Part shown: one piece after another, positions 15,641 through 24,679 of the stretch
Layout: every line of letters starts with the position of its first letter
How positions within the stretch are numbered: position 1 is the stretch's first letter
Assembly: GCF_900100945.1 (NCBI RefSeq)
Contig: NZ_FNCG01000021.1
Coordinates: forward strand, 46,016-110,015
Reading direction: 5' to 3'
Source: Mucilaginibacter gossypii
Lineage (GTDB): Bacteria; Bacteroidota; Bacteroidia; Sphingobacteriales; Sphingobacteriaceae
Length of the DNA stretch: 64,000 bases
Notes under the pieces: model-generated
The model's input: only the letters and a program-made list of their open reading frames with translations
Database searches by the model: none
Told to the model about the DNA's origin: nothing
Made by a program: the position numbers and the translations under genes

Positions 15641-16318
15641 TTACCTCAAGTCCACCAGTTCAACACCCGGGTGACCTTTGGCATCCCATGCAAAAGTAGC
15701 GTCAGGAGCAGGTACGTTGGGGGTAAAGGTACGCACGGTATAAGTATACCTGTTGCCGTTTTTATCAAACAGCAAAGCACTGTAGAGCTGTTTTTTTACT
15801 TTATCGATAGTAAGCTTCACTTTAAAAATAGCTTTTTTATCATCTTCGGGTGTAAGCTCAATATTTTGGTAAGTTTTACCTGATATCTTTTGCTCGCCGG
15901 TGTACAGGTATTTAAACCCTTTTTCATACATGGTAAAAATCTGGGCAGGGTTGCTCAATCCGTCGCCGCTTTTGTCAGCGTCACTTACCTGTACTTCTTT
16001 ATCTTTTTTAAGGTATGTCCACTGGTTTTTGCCGTCGCTCAAAATTTCTTTGTCTACTTCGGGTTTTGCGGCTGCGCTGTAAAGGGTAACGCGGTATTTA
16101 CCGGTTTTCGCCCTTGATATCAGGGTGCCGGTTTGTGTTTCTTTAATATTGGCCTGTTGGTTATTCAGGCTAAAGGTAAAATCACTTTTAATAACATCGT
16201 ACGACCGGTATTTTTGGCTTACCTGGTTTAAAATCGCTTTTGCCTGGCTGTCTTTTTGTGCAAAGGCAGTGCTGTATGTACTTATTGCTAAAATGGTATA
16301 TGCTATGATCCTTTTCAT
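15641..16318 (-). CDS. LolA-like outer-membrane lipoprotein carrier protein
   Basis: A 225-residue periplasmic protein with signal peptide (MKRIIAYTILAISTYSTAFA). The fold is that of LolA: SQKYRSYDVIKSDFTFSL near the N-terminus, GKYRVTLYSAAAKPEVDKEI, SDGKNQWTYLKKDKEVQV and a strand pattern to the end. LolA proteins ferry lipoproteins from the inner to the outer membrane. Sequence is divergent, as usual in Bacteroidota, where several paralogues occur, so the exact client is uncertain. It follows ftsK by about 70 bp on the same strand, a neighbour pair that recurs in this phylum, and precedes a terminator. Confidence 0.85.
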   Translation of the reverse strand: MKRIIAYTILAISTYSTAFAQKDSQAKAILNQVSQKYRSYDVIKSDFTFSLNNQQANIKETQTGTLISRAKTGKYRVTLYSAAAKPEVDKEILSDGKNQWTYLKKDKEVQVSDADKSGDGLSNPAQIFTMYEKGFKYLYTGEQKISGKTYQNIELTPEDDKKAIFKVKLTIDKVKKQLYSALLFDKNGNRYTYTVRTFTPNVPAPDATFAWDAKGHPGVELVDLR

Positions 16319-16387
16319 TCAGTTTTATTCAACAACAACTATTGTTATTAATAGTTATTGGATTAGAGTAATTAAATTTTGCTTGGT

Positions 16388-19000
16388 TTAATCTTTAATT
16401 GGTTTTTGCAGTGTTTCGAGGTAGCGCTCAAGGCTGTATTCGTCGGGATAGAGTACATCACGGGCCTTGCTGCCTTCAAACGGCCCTACAATTCCGGCTG
16501 CTTCCAACTGGTCAATAATGCGGCCGGCGCGGTTATAGCCCAGTTTCATTTTGCGTTGGATAAGCGATGTTGAGCCTTGTTGGTGCAGTACAATTAAACG
16601 GGCAGCTTCTTCAAACATCGGGTCGCGGTCGTCCGGGTCATATTCTTTGGCGCCGCTGCTGGCTTCACCTTCTCCCACATATTCGGGCAGGTACATGGCC
16701 GATGGATAACCTTTCTGGTTGCCGATAAAATCAGATATAGCTTCAACCTCCGGCGTATCCACAAATGCACACTGTAAACGGATCAGGTCGCTACCTGTTG
16801 AAAATAGCATATCCCCACGACCGATCAACTGATCAGCGCCGCCGGCATCCAGAATGGTGCGCGAATCGATCTTAGAAAGTACCCTGAAGGCCAGCCTTGA
16901 CGGGAAGTTGGCTTTGATAGTACCGGTAATGATGTTAACAGAAGGGCGCTGCGTTGCAATAACCAAATGGATACCCACCGCACGTGCCAGCTGCGCAATA
17001 CGGGCAATAGGCATTTCTACTTCTTTACCGGCAGTCATCATCAAATCGGCAAACTCATCAATCACCAAAACTATAAACGGCAGGTAACGATGTTTTTCAG
17101 GGTCGCTGATCTTACGGTTTACAAATTTGGCGTTGTACTCTTTCAGGTTGCGTACCTGCGCGTCTTTCAGCAAGTCATAACGCTGGTCCATTTCAATACA
17201 AAGCGAATTGAGCGTGTTTACTACCTTTTTGGTATCGGTGATGATGGCATCGCCATCATCAGGCAGCTTAGCCAAAAAGTGCCTTTCTATCTTACGGAAA
17301 AGCGTAAGTTCCACCTTTTTAGGGTCAACCAGTACAAATTTGAGCTCGGCAGGGTGTTTTTTATACAGCAGCGATACCAGAATGGCGTTAATACCAACCG
17401 ATTTACCCTGGCCGGTGGCTCCGGCAACCAGTAAATGTGGCATCTTGGCCAAATCGGCAATAAAAACTTCGTTAGATATGGTTTTACCTAAAGCGATAGG
17501 CAGGTCCATCGTGGTATTCTGGTATTTTTCCGTGGATAGAATAGAGCGCATCGAAACCATCTCGGGATTTTGATTAGGCACTTCAATACCGATGGTTCCC
17601 TTGCCAGGCATAGGGGCAATGATACGGATGCCTAATGCAGCTAAACTTAGTGCGATATCATCTTCCAGGTTCTTGATCTTGCTGATCCTTACACCTGGGG
17701 CAGGGATGATCTCGTATAAGGTAACCGTTGGGCCAATGGTTGCCTTGATCTTATCAATCTCGATGTTGTAATGGTTCAGCGTTTCAACAATTTTATTCTT
17801 GTTGGCTTCCAGCTCTTCGGCATTAACCGAAATCTTGTTTGAACCGTGGTTTTCTAATAACTCCAGGTGCGGAAGTTTGTATGAAGCCAGATCGAGCTTG
17901 TGGTCATATATACCAAATTTGCTTAGCAGGTCATCCTGTTTGGCTCCATCAGCCTGTTCAACACTTAATTCGGGCAGAGGCCTGTTGGTATCAATGGTGA
18001 GTGGGATTTCTTCTTCCTCTTCGGGTTCGTGTTTAATTGTATTTTCAGGACGCAACACCACAGGTTCATGATATCCGGGCATTTGCTCCATAGGAGGGTG
18101 CCTAAGCGGTGATGGAGGTATAAGCGGTTCCTGTACCATGGGCTCGGGCATGATGCTGCTTACATGGGTTTCGCGGATGTTGTTATTGCCCCGGGGCCAT
18201 TCAAGCGGCATTGACGGCTCTTCATCAATCAGTTCAACAGGTTCAGGTGCTATCTCATCAACACTCATTGCTGCAACCGGGCGGTTTTTACGCTGGGGTA
18301 TTTTAAAGTCGATGTTATAGGCTATTACCAATACGGTAAGTGCCAAAAACACCAGCAATCCGCCGGTACCCGCTTCACCTATCTGAGCCGCAAGTAAGCG
18401 GTTGGTCCAAAAACCGAAACCGCCTTCAAGGTAGTGGGGATAATCAATCACAAATGAATGAAAATAAGCTATCGCCACAGAAATAAAAACAATGCTGAAT
18501 AACGAATATGCAAGTGTTTTACGTATAGAAAATAGCCTCGCTTTAAAAAGCAGACGATATCCTACAACAAAAAAAACAAAAATAAAAAGGAATGAAGCTA
18601 CGCCAAACCACTCATAAATAAACTGATTGGATAATAACGCGCCAAACTTGCCCAGCCAGTTTTGCGCCCTGATGGTTGGATCGCTCAGGTCGGCAATTTC
18701 ATGAACGGTAGTGCCTGTTGAAAGGTTATGCCAGCCGCCGTTTGTTTTGGAAATATAGCTTTGGTCTTCCTGCCAGGTAAACAGGTATGATGTAAAAGCA
18801 ATGAGGAAAAAAATGGATAATAGCAGTGAAAACAAACCTGCTATTTTAACAGCCTTGCCGTTTTCATAGTCATAGTCAAAGCTGGGCAGTTTAGGTAATT
18901 TCCTGCCTTTCGCCCGTTCCTGTTCGGCCTTGCCGCTTTGGCGAGGCTGATTTTCTCCCTTGAAATTATTTGATCTAAACTGGTTTCCTTTTGCCGGCAT
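16388..19000 (-). CDS. ftsK: DNA translocase FtsK/SpoIIIE
   Basis: A protein of 870 residues from the ATG at 19000. After a basic start come four to five membrane helices (about 45-230), a low-complexity acidic/proline linker, and the alpha-beta motor with Walker A GATGQGKS and Walker B LVIDEFADL. A C-terminal gamma winged-helix domain (RKMKLGYNRAGRIIDQLEAAG), which reads polar KOPS motifs, follows. It anchors at the division septum and pumps chromosome termini, aiding dimer resolution. The upstream start at 19045 is rejected: the promoter's -7 element at 19025-19032 would place the RNA start after it. Probably co-transcribed with the LolA-like gene. Confidence 0.95.
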   Translation of the reverse strand: MPAKGNQFRSNNFKGENQPRQSGKAEQERAKGRKLPKLPSFDYDYENGKAVKIAGLFSLLLSIFFLIAFTSYLFTWQEDQSYISKTNGGWHNLSTGTTVHEIADLSDPTIRAQNWLGKFGALLSNQFIYEWFGVASFLFIFVFFVVGYRLLFKARLFSIRKTLAYSLFSIVFISVAIAYFHSFVIDYPHYLEGGFGFWTNRLLAAQIGEAGTGGLLVFLALTVLVIAYNIDFKIPQRKNRPVAAMSVDEIAPEPVELIDEEPSMPLEWPRGNNNIRETHVSSIMPEPMVQEPLIPPSPLRHPPMEQMPGYHEPVVLRPENTIKHEPEEEEEIPLTIDTNRPLPELSVEQADGAKQDDLLSKFGIYDHKLDLASYKLPHLELLENHGSNKISVNAEELEANKNKIVETLNHYNIEIDKIKATIGPTVTLYEIIPAPGVRISKIKNLEDDIALSLAALGIRIIAPMPGKGTIGIEVPNQNPEMVSMRSILSTEKYQNTTMDLPIALGKTISNEVFIADLAKMPHLLVAGATGQGKSVGINAILVSLLYKKHPAELKFVLVDPKKVELTLFRKIERHFLAKLPDDGDAIITDTKKVVNTLNSLCIEMDQRYDLLKDAQVRNLKEYNAKFVNRKISDPEKHRYLPFIVLVIDEFADLMMTAGKEVEMPIARIAQLARAVGIHLVIATQRPSVNIITGTIKANFPSRLAFRVLSKIDSRTILDAGGADQLIGRGDMLFSTGSDLIRLQCAFVDTPEVEAISDFIGNQKGYPSAMYLPEYVGEGEASSGAKEYDPDDRDPMFEEAARLIVLHQQGSTSLIQRKMKLGYNRAGRIIDQLEAAGIVGPFEGSKARDVLYPDEYSLERYLETLQKPIKD

Positions 19001-19024
19001 CCTGATGTAACAATCGTTTATGTG

Positions 19025-19032
19025 CAAACTTA
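19025..19032 (-). promoter_or_regulatory. -7 promoter element of ftsK
   Basis: TAAGTTTG on the minus strand matches TAnnTTTG, 25 bp before the ATG at 19000. It decides the ftsK start because any transcript from it begins downstream of the alternative start at 19045. Confidence 0.5.
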
Positions 19033-19274
19033 CGTAAAATTTCACCTATGTGAACTTTGCAGTTACACCCGGTAAATATTTTATATAAGATTCAGTAACC
19101 TGCAAAAAATTACAGGCCGAATCAATATAAAGTTAACAGATTATATAACTTATTGGCAACATTTTTAATTTTTTAGTATAATTGAAAAACAACATTTACC
19201 CGTAACATAAACGTAAATTTAACAAAGTGAATATAGTAGCGCCGTTAATAGTAAACGCTTTACTTAACTAAGTA

Positions 19275-19922
19275 ATGAGCATAGAAAGACTAGAAGAATA
19301 TATCGCCTCAGCTGATTTAGATAGTATCAATACCCTGCTTGGCCGAGATCCTGCGCTGGCTACTCAAAAAACAAGCCTCAGGGTATCGCCGCTTATGCTT
19401 TCGTGCTATTATAAAAAGCCGGAGGTTACCGGTTTACTGTTAAACTATGTAAACGATATTAGTTTGTTTGAAGCGGCTGCGGCCGGCAAATTTGATACGG
19501 TTGCCCACCTGGTTACTACTAACCCAAATACTCTTGATGATTACGCCGAAGATGGCTTTACTGCTTTAGGGCTTGCCTGTTATTTTGGGCAGTTTGATGT
19601 TGCGCGCTACCTGGTGCTCAAAGGCGCAAATGTTAACCTGCAATCAAATAATGGTTTCAACGTGTTTCCAATTCATTCGGCGGCGGCAGGTAATTATACT
19701 GAGATTGCCCGTATGCTGATTGAAAACGGTGCGAAGGTAAATGTGATACAGCAGGCCGGTGCCACACCGCTGCATTCGGCTGCACAAAATGGCAACCTGG
19801 AACTCATTATCCTGTTGCTGGAAAATGGTGCCGAGCTTTTTATACGCATGGAAGGCGGCAAACTCCCCGCCGACCTGGCCCGCGAAAAAGGTTTTGAAGA
19901 GATAGCTGAAATTTTGAGTTGA
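19275..19922 (+). CDS. Ankyrin-repeat protein
   Basis: A 215-residue soluble protein made almost entirely of ankyrin repeats, about six. Repeat signatures are visible at DGFTALGLACYFGQFDVARY, NGFNVFPIHSAAAGNYTEIA and AGATPLHSAAQNGNLELIIL, each followed by an LL-ENGA turn. Ankyrin repeats bind protein partners; there is no catalytic domain and no signal peptide, so it is a cytoplasmic adaptor of unknown target. It is divergent from ftsK across a 270-bp AT-rich gap. Confidence 0.9.
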   Translation: MSIERLEEYIASADLDSINTLLGRDPALATQKTSLRVSPLMLSCYYKKPEVTGLLLNYVNDISLFEAAAAGKFDTVAHLVTTNPNTLDDYAEDGFTALGLACYFGQFDVARYLVLKGANVNLQSNNGFNVFPIHSAAAGNYTEIARMLIENGAKVNVIQQAGATPLHSAAQNGNLELIILLLENGAELFIRMEGGKLPADLAREKGFEEIAEILS

Positions 19923-20021
19923 TGTTTAAATGCTTAATTTTAAACTGGTTAAGTGATAGCTTTTTACTAAAGATGAGCGTTTTTTAAGGCTTATCGCATG
20001 TTTTCGTACCGGGGGCTTTTA

Positions 20022-20029
20022 TATATTTG
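20022..20029 (+). promoter_or_regulatory. -7 promoter element of the GlxA-type regulator gene
   Basis: TATATTTG matches TAnnTTTG and lies 21 bp before the ATG at 20051. The -33 region is TTTTCG rather than a clear TTG. Confidence 0.5.
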
Positions 20030-20050
20030 TAATAACCTGAATTATAACAA

Positions 20051-21034
20051 ATGAAAGAAATAGCGCTGCTTATTCACGAAGACATTAATCTTTCAACCAT
20101 ATCGGGCGTATTGGATATGGTGAGGCATACTAACCGTTTTTTGGTAGAAAGCGGCAAAACCGAGGCCTTTAGTGTAATGCTTGTAGGCGAAAAAATAAAC
20201 AATAACCTGCTTTATTTCCCTGCCCAGTTTACCGGTTTTAAAACCATTGATGAGATCAAAGATATCGATCTGGTAATAGCCCCGGCGTTTTATGGTCCGC
20301 CTGATTTGGTGATGCGTAAAAACAAAAACCTGATTGATTTTATAAGGGACATGTACAATAAGGGCGCGGAAGTGGCCAGCCTGTGTTTCGGTAGTTATTT
20401 TTTGGCCGAAGCGGGTGTGCTTAACGGCAAACCCTGTACTACACATTGGGTTGCTGTTGATGATATGAAACGCCGCTATCCGGATGTGAATATTTTACCC
20501 GATATGGTAACCACCGATAAAGACGGGACTTATACCAGTGGCGGTGCTTTTTCAAGCATGAACCTGATCCTGTACCTGATTGAAAAATATTGTGGCAGGG
20601 ATACCGGTATTTGGGCAAGTAAAATGTTTTCGCTGGATATTGACCGTACCAGCCAGGCGCACTTTAAAGTATTTGAAGGGCAGCATCAGCATGAAGACCA
20701 GGAAATAATGCGTTCGCAGTTGTTTATCGAAAATAATTACCACCTGCCTATTTCGGTAGAGGAGATTGCCGGACAAACCAATATGAGTAAGCGTAATTTC
20801 ATTCGCCGGTTTAAAAGTGCCACGCAGAATACGCCAATGGAATACCTGCAAAAGGTAAAGATCGAATCTGTAAAAAAAGGCCTCGAGAAAACCAATTTCA
20901 ATATCAGCGAGCTGATGTACAAAGTTGGTTATAACGACCTGAAAACGTTCAGGAAGATCTTTAAACGGATAACAGGCTTAACTCCGCAGGATTACAGGAG
21001 TAAATATTGCCGCAGGGCAGTGCTGGAGAATTGA
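20051..21034 (+). CDS. GlxA-family transcriptional regulator (DJ-1/PfpI domain plus AraC HTH)
   Basis: A 327-residue protein. The N-terminal ~190 residues are a DJ-1/PfpI-like domain with the nucleophile-elbow Cys in ASLCFGSYFLAEAG and CTTHW downstream. The C-terminus (about 225-320) is an AraC-type double helix-turn-helix (SVEEIAGQTNMSKRNFIRRF, then ISELMYKVGYNDLKTFRKIF). In this family the amidase-like domain usually acts as a ligand sensor. Regulated genes are unknown; neighbours give no hint, being an ankyrin gene upstream and a convergent sterol-desaturase-like gene. Confidence 0.9.
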   Translation: MKEIALLIHEDINLSTISGVLDMVRHTNRFLVESGKTEAFSVMLVGEKINNNLLYFPAQFTGFKTIDEIKDIDLVIAPAFYGPPDLVMRKNKNLIDFIRDMYNKGAEVASLCFGSYFLAEAGVLNGKPCTTHWVAVDDMKRRYPDVNILPDMVTTDKDGTYTSGGAFSSMNLILYLIEKYCGRDTGIWASKMFSLDIDRTSQAHFKVFEGQHQHEDQEIMRSQLFIENNYHLPISVEEIAGQTNMSKRNFIRRFKSATQNTPMEYLQKVKIESVKKGLEKTNFNISELMYKVGYNDLKTFRKIFKRITGLTPQDYRSKYCRRAVLEN

Positions 21035-21044
21035 ATGCCCCCCT

Positions 21045-21112
21045 GTAAATCTCCCCCGGGAGGGGAGACTTGAAAAACTCTTAAGCCCTCTCCTTTGGAG
21101 AGGGTTGGGTGA
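21045..21112. repeat. Dispersed intergenic hairpin (CTCCC / GGGAG type), copy 2
   Basis: Two adjacent fold-backs, CTCCCCCGGGAGGGGAG and CCCTCTCCTTTGGAGAGGG, end in GTTGGGTGAGG. The type matches sequences at 4683-4718 and 38140-38170. It lies between convergent genes and may serve as a two-way transcript end. Confidence 0.55.
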
Positions 21113-21156
21113 GGCTCGTTGTTTCGTACCTCAATGACACTTTTATAGTATGGGTT

Positions 21157-22191
21157 TTAAACAACTTCAGCTTTACTTTCTTTTACCTTATCAGTTTTTT
21201 CTTGCTCCCCAAGCGATTCAAAATAGGTCTTTTTAACCACTGTTGTCATTTTATGATCGCCCGTATGGCTCCAGCCGGGTGGCATTATAACGTACAGAAA
21301 CTTGTTTTTAATACCGGGCGCCTTGCGTACATCTTTGGCCAGCGCTATTATCTCGCCAAAATAAGCATCCAAAAAGCTGTTTTTAATCATGGGGCGACTG
21401 ATGCCATATTCAATAGGGATCTTGCGGTCTTCATTTTGGAAGGTGCCGAAAACTTTATCCCATATCGGTAACAAGTTACAGAAATTGGTATCCATATATA
21501 ATGGATTACGCGCATGATGTACCCTGTGATGCGATGGTGTAAGTACGATTCTGTTGAGGAAGCCAAGTCGTCCATCTTCAATAAGGTTTTCACCAATGTG
21601 GATCATAGATCCCCAAAATCCATCAATAAACATAATTACAAACAGCATAGGCGGGTTTACACCTAATAAAATACAAATGCTGGTGCGGATGAGATCTGCA
21701 TAAGGCGCTTCAAGAAAGAAATGGGCAAAGGTAACTGAAAGGTTCATGCTTTCGGGCGCGTGATGGGTTGAGTGGAGGCACCACAGGATCCTCACCTTGT
21801 GCGCAAGGTAGTGATACCAAAAATGAGCAAACTCCCATACTATATAGCCGTAAATAAACCAGTACCAGGTAAACGTGGTTTTGAAAATAGCAAACCGCGA
21901 AAAAAAACCGATACAAAAACCTACCATGGCAATGGAAAGTACGCTGCCTATAAAAGCATTTAGTACATATGTCCAAAAAGAGATCTTGTAATGGATCACC
22001 TTGAATTTTTTATAAAAGGCTCCCCTGATGATCTCAAACACCAAAAGTACAGGCAGCATAGGGCCCAATAAAGCCGTAATGCCATCATAGGTAAGCAGTT
22101 TGCCATAATCGCCCGATTTGATGATGGTATACAATCCGCCGAGGCCAAAAAATCCTGTAATATGCTCGTATATCGTTTTTAAAAAATCCAT
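21157..22191 (-). CDS. Sterol desaturase / fatty acid hydroxylase superfamily membrane protein
   Basis: A 344-residue integral membrane protein with about five hydrophobic segments. It carries the histidine clusters of the di-iron superfamily: HFWYHYLAHK, HSTHHAPE, and HRVHHARN, which bind the diiron centre that activates oxygen. Members hydroxylate or desaturate lipids. In Bacteroidota candidates include sphingolipid or fatty-acid hydroxylation, but substrate cannot be told from sequence here. The C-terminal tail is charged (TDKVKESKAEVV). It is monocistronic with a perfect -7 element at 22227-22234. Confidence 0.9.
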   Translation of the reverse strand: MDFLKTIYEHITGFFGLGGLYTIIKSGDYGKLLTYDGITALLGPMLPVLLVFEIIRGAFYKKFKVIHYKISFWTYVLNAFIGSVLSIAMVGFCIGFFSRFAIFKTTFTWYWFIYGYIVWEFAHFWYHYLAHKVRILWCLHSTHHAPESMNLSVTFAHFFLEAPYADLIRTSICILLGVNPPMLFVIMFIDGFWGSMIHIGENLIEDGRLGFLNRIVLTPSHHRVHHARNPLYMDTNFCNLLPIWDKVFGTFQNEDRKIPIEYGISRPMIKNSFLDAYFGEIIALAKDVRKAPGIKNKFLYVIMPPGWSHTGDHKMTTVVKKTYFESLGEQEKTDKVKESKAEVV

Positions 22192-22226
22192 ATCGAAAAT
22201 TAGGTTTACCGGTAAAAGGTTTTATT

Positions 22227-22234
22227 CAAATTTA
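22227..22234 (-). promoter_or_regulatory. -7 promoter element of the sterol-desaturase-like gene
   Basis: TAAATTTG (minus strand) matches TAnnTTTG, 36 bp before the ATG at 22191. Confidence 0.45.
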
Positions 22235-22506
22235 GGAAAATTAATTTGTATATATGTAGGTACATGTAAATTCTTTGAAAGGATATCAACATCACACATC
22301 AGGGCTGACCTGCCTGTGCTCTTCGGTCCTTTTTATTATCAATGATAAATTAGCTTATTAAATAAAGTGAAAAGAAATGAGGGAGCATCAAATAAAAAGG
22401 GTAACGAGTGTAGTGATGCCAGGAGTGAGTAACTCTGCATCAATCCCGAAACAATCTATTAACAGCAAGGTTATTTCTCTAAATTTACCTCAAAAAATCA
22501 TCTGAT
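22235..22506. other. Non-coding AT-rich intergenic region between divergent genes
   Basis: No convincing reading frame, RNA gene or strong repeat is visible here. It presumably holds the promoter of the secreted chorismate mutase gene, but no consensus -7 element was seen on the plus strand. Confidence 0.5.
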
Positions 22507-22887
22507 ATGAAATTATTTAACCGTGCTTTTATATTATTTTTAGTGTGTATGATCCGGTACAGTTTAGTTAACGCACAATCAACACCTTTGCCCCAAACTT
22601 CTGCCAACAGTCCGCTACAAAACAACCGCATCAAAATTGATTCCCTCGATAAAAAATTGATAGCCTTATTGGGCGAACGCGAGAGGGTAGTAAAAGAGAT
22701 AGGCATTTACAAAGCAAAAAACAATATACCGGCCCTCCAAGCCGACCGTTTTAAACAGGTACTGGAGAAAACTGTCGAAGCCGGAAAACAGGAGGGGCTC
22801 TCCGCCACATTCATTACAGAACTTATGAACGCTATCCATAAAGAAAGTCTGCGCATTGAGGAAGAAATTAAGGCTCAAAAACAATAG
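22507..22887 (+). CDS. Exported chorismate mutase (AroQ-type helical domain)
   Basis: A 126-residue protein with a signal peptide (FILFLVCMIRYSLVNAQ, cut near residue 24). The mature part is a single chorismate mutase type II domain: RIKIDSLDKKLIALLGERE, VVKEIGIYKAKNN, then DRFKQVLE and an NAIHKESLRIEEE ending. The expected active-site Arg/Lys positions appear to be kept. The reaction converts chorismate to prephenate. An exported, stand-alone form without dehydratase or dehydrogenase is unusual outside pathogens and symbionts, where periplasmic AroQ is known. Physiological role unknown. Confidence 0.85.
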   Translation: MKLFNRAFILFLVCMIRYSLVNAQSTPLPQTSANSPLQNNRIKIDSLDKKLIALLGERERVVKEIGIYKAKNNIPALQADRFKQVLEKTVEAGKQEGLSATFITELMNAIHKESLRIEEEIKAQKQ

Positions 22888-23165
22888 CCGGTGTAAAAAA
22901 TACACTATAATTTAAAAAGCATTTTAGCGCATCAAATTTGTAAGCTATTTCTATACGAGTTATCGTTCAATGTATTTATTATCAATTGATTAAACTAAGA
23001 TAAAATTTGGTATTAAGGCGTATCAATTTGCCCGGCACGACCTTTTGAGGTGATAATTTATATCGTGATTTTTGCTTTTTTTTAATTAAGTTTAATAAAT
23101 TTGACAACTCCGGTTAGCCACAGTCCAGGCTTGTAACCAAGCCGGTAAGCCTATTAATTAAACTC

Positions 23166-24626
23166 ATGCAAAAAAAGTATTTAATTGCCTGTTTCATCGC
23201 GGGCGGATTATTAAAGATTGGCTTTGTCAGCGCCCAGGGTAAAGCGCCTTATTCGGTAATGGGTAAATCGGTCAAGGTGATTGTCTCTGAGCAAAAGGCC
23301 GGGTATAAATTTAAAGAAACCGAAACCCTGAAGTTTGCAGATAAGCCTCAACCTGCAGAAACAGAGGTGGCAGTTTTTATTGATCCGTCCAAAACATTCC
23401 AAACGATGATAGGAATTGGCGGTGCGCTTACAGATGCGGCAGCCGAAACTTATGCCAAACTGCCAAAAGATAAACAAAAGGAATTTTTAACTGCTTACTA
23501 TAATAAAGCCAAAGGCATTGGTTACTCCTTTGGCCGCACCAATATTCAAAGCTGTGATTTTTCGAGCGATAGCTACAGTTATGTAAAAGATGGTGATAAG
23601 GAATTAAAAACCTTTGATATTAGTCATGATAAAACCTACCGGATTCCTTTTATTAAAGCGGCCGCAGCGGCTGCGGGAGGTAAACTGACCATGTTTGTAT
23701 CACCCTGGAGCCCTCCTGCTTTTATGAAAGATAATAACGATGTACTGCATGGAGGTAAGCTCAAAAAGGAATTTGATCAAAGCTGGGCCAACTTTTACGT
23801 TAAGTTTATTAAAGCTTATGAAAAAGAAGGGGTTCCTATATGGGGCCTTTCGGTACAAAACGAACCGATGGCTAAGCAAACATGGGAATCATGCATGTAT
23901 ACTGCCGAAGAGGAGCGTGATTTTGTAAAGAACTTTTTAGGCCCAACCTTGCAAAAACGAGGCCTGGCCGATAAAAAACTGATAGTTTGGGACCATAACC
24001 GAGATTTGCTTTACCAACGTGCCAGCACTATCCTGGAAGATCCTGCAGCGGCCAAATATATCTGGGGTATCGGTTTCCATTGGTATGAAACCTGGACCGG
24101 GGCGGGCCAAAATTTTGAAGCTACCCGCCGTACCCATGAAGCATTCCCCGGCAAAAACCTGGTATTTACCGAAGGTTGTATCGAAAAATTTGATTTCAAC
24201 AAGATCAATGACTGGTCGCTTGGCGAACGTTACGGCCTTTCAATGATCAATGACTTTAACGCCGGTACCGTTGCCTGGACCGACTGGAACGTTTTGCTTG
24301 ACGAAAACGGCGGGCCAAATCACGTAGGTAACTTTTGCTTTGCCCCGGTACATGCCGACCTGCGCAACGGAAGCCTCATCTACACCAGTTCATACTATTA
24401 CATAGGCCATTTCTCTAAATATATTCACCCCGGTGCAAAACGCATTAGCGCGGTGGCCAGCAGGGATAAGCTATTAACAACCGCTTACCAAAACCCCGAT
24501 GGCTCAATTGCGGTGGTGGTAATGAACAAAACCGACGAAAAAATAGATTACAGCCTTTGGATAAAAGGAAAAGCGGCAGGCACTACTGCCCTGCCGCACT
24601 CAATTGCTACACTTATAGTGAAGTGA
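23166..24626 (+). CDS. Glycoside hydrolase family 30 enzyme (glucosylceramidase-like)
   Basis: An exported protein of 486 residues: signal peptide YLIACFIAGGLLKIGFVSAQ, then a TIM barrel and a small beta domain, as in GH30. It begins FQTMIGIGGALTDAAAETYAKL, and SFGRTNIQSCDFSSDSY follows. The predicted acid/base is Glu233 in VQNEPM and the nucleophile is Glu336 in FTEGC. Members hydrolyse beta-1,6-glucans, glucosylceramide or related beta-linked glucosides; the subfamily cannot be fixed by eye. It is monocistronic and convergent with the next gene. It fits the polysaccharide-degrading profile of the window. Confidence 0.92.
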   Translation: MQKKYLIACFIAGGLLKIGFVSAQGKAPYSVMGKSVKVIVSEQKAGYKFKETETLKFADKPQPAETEVAVFIDPSKTFQTMIGIGGALTDAAAETYAKLPKDKQKEFLTAYYNKAKGIGYSFGRTNIQSCDFSSDSYSYVKDGDKELKTFDISHDKTYRIPFIKAAAAAAGGKLTMFVSPWSPPAFMKDNNDVLHGGKLKKEFDQSWANFYVKFIKAYEKEGVPIWGLSVQNEPMAKQTWESCMYTAEEERDFVKNFLGPTLQKRGLADKKLIVWDHNRDLLYQRASTILEDPAAAKYIWGIGFHWYETWTGAGQNFEATRRTHEAFPGKNLVFTEGCIEKFDFNKINDWSLGERYGLSMINDFNAGTVAWTDWNVLLDENGGPNHVGNFCFAPVHADLRNGSLIYTSSYYYIGHFSKYIHPGAKRISAVASRDKLLTTAYQNPDGSIAVVVMNKTDEKIDYSLWIKGKAAGTTALPHSIATLIVK

Positions 24627-24679
24627 TTTTTATAAAAATCTTTAGTTCAATCAATCAACTAAATCTCTGGTATGGTGGG

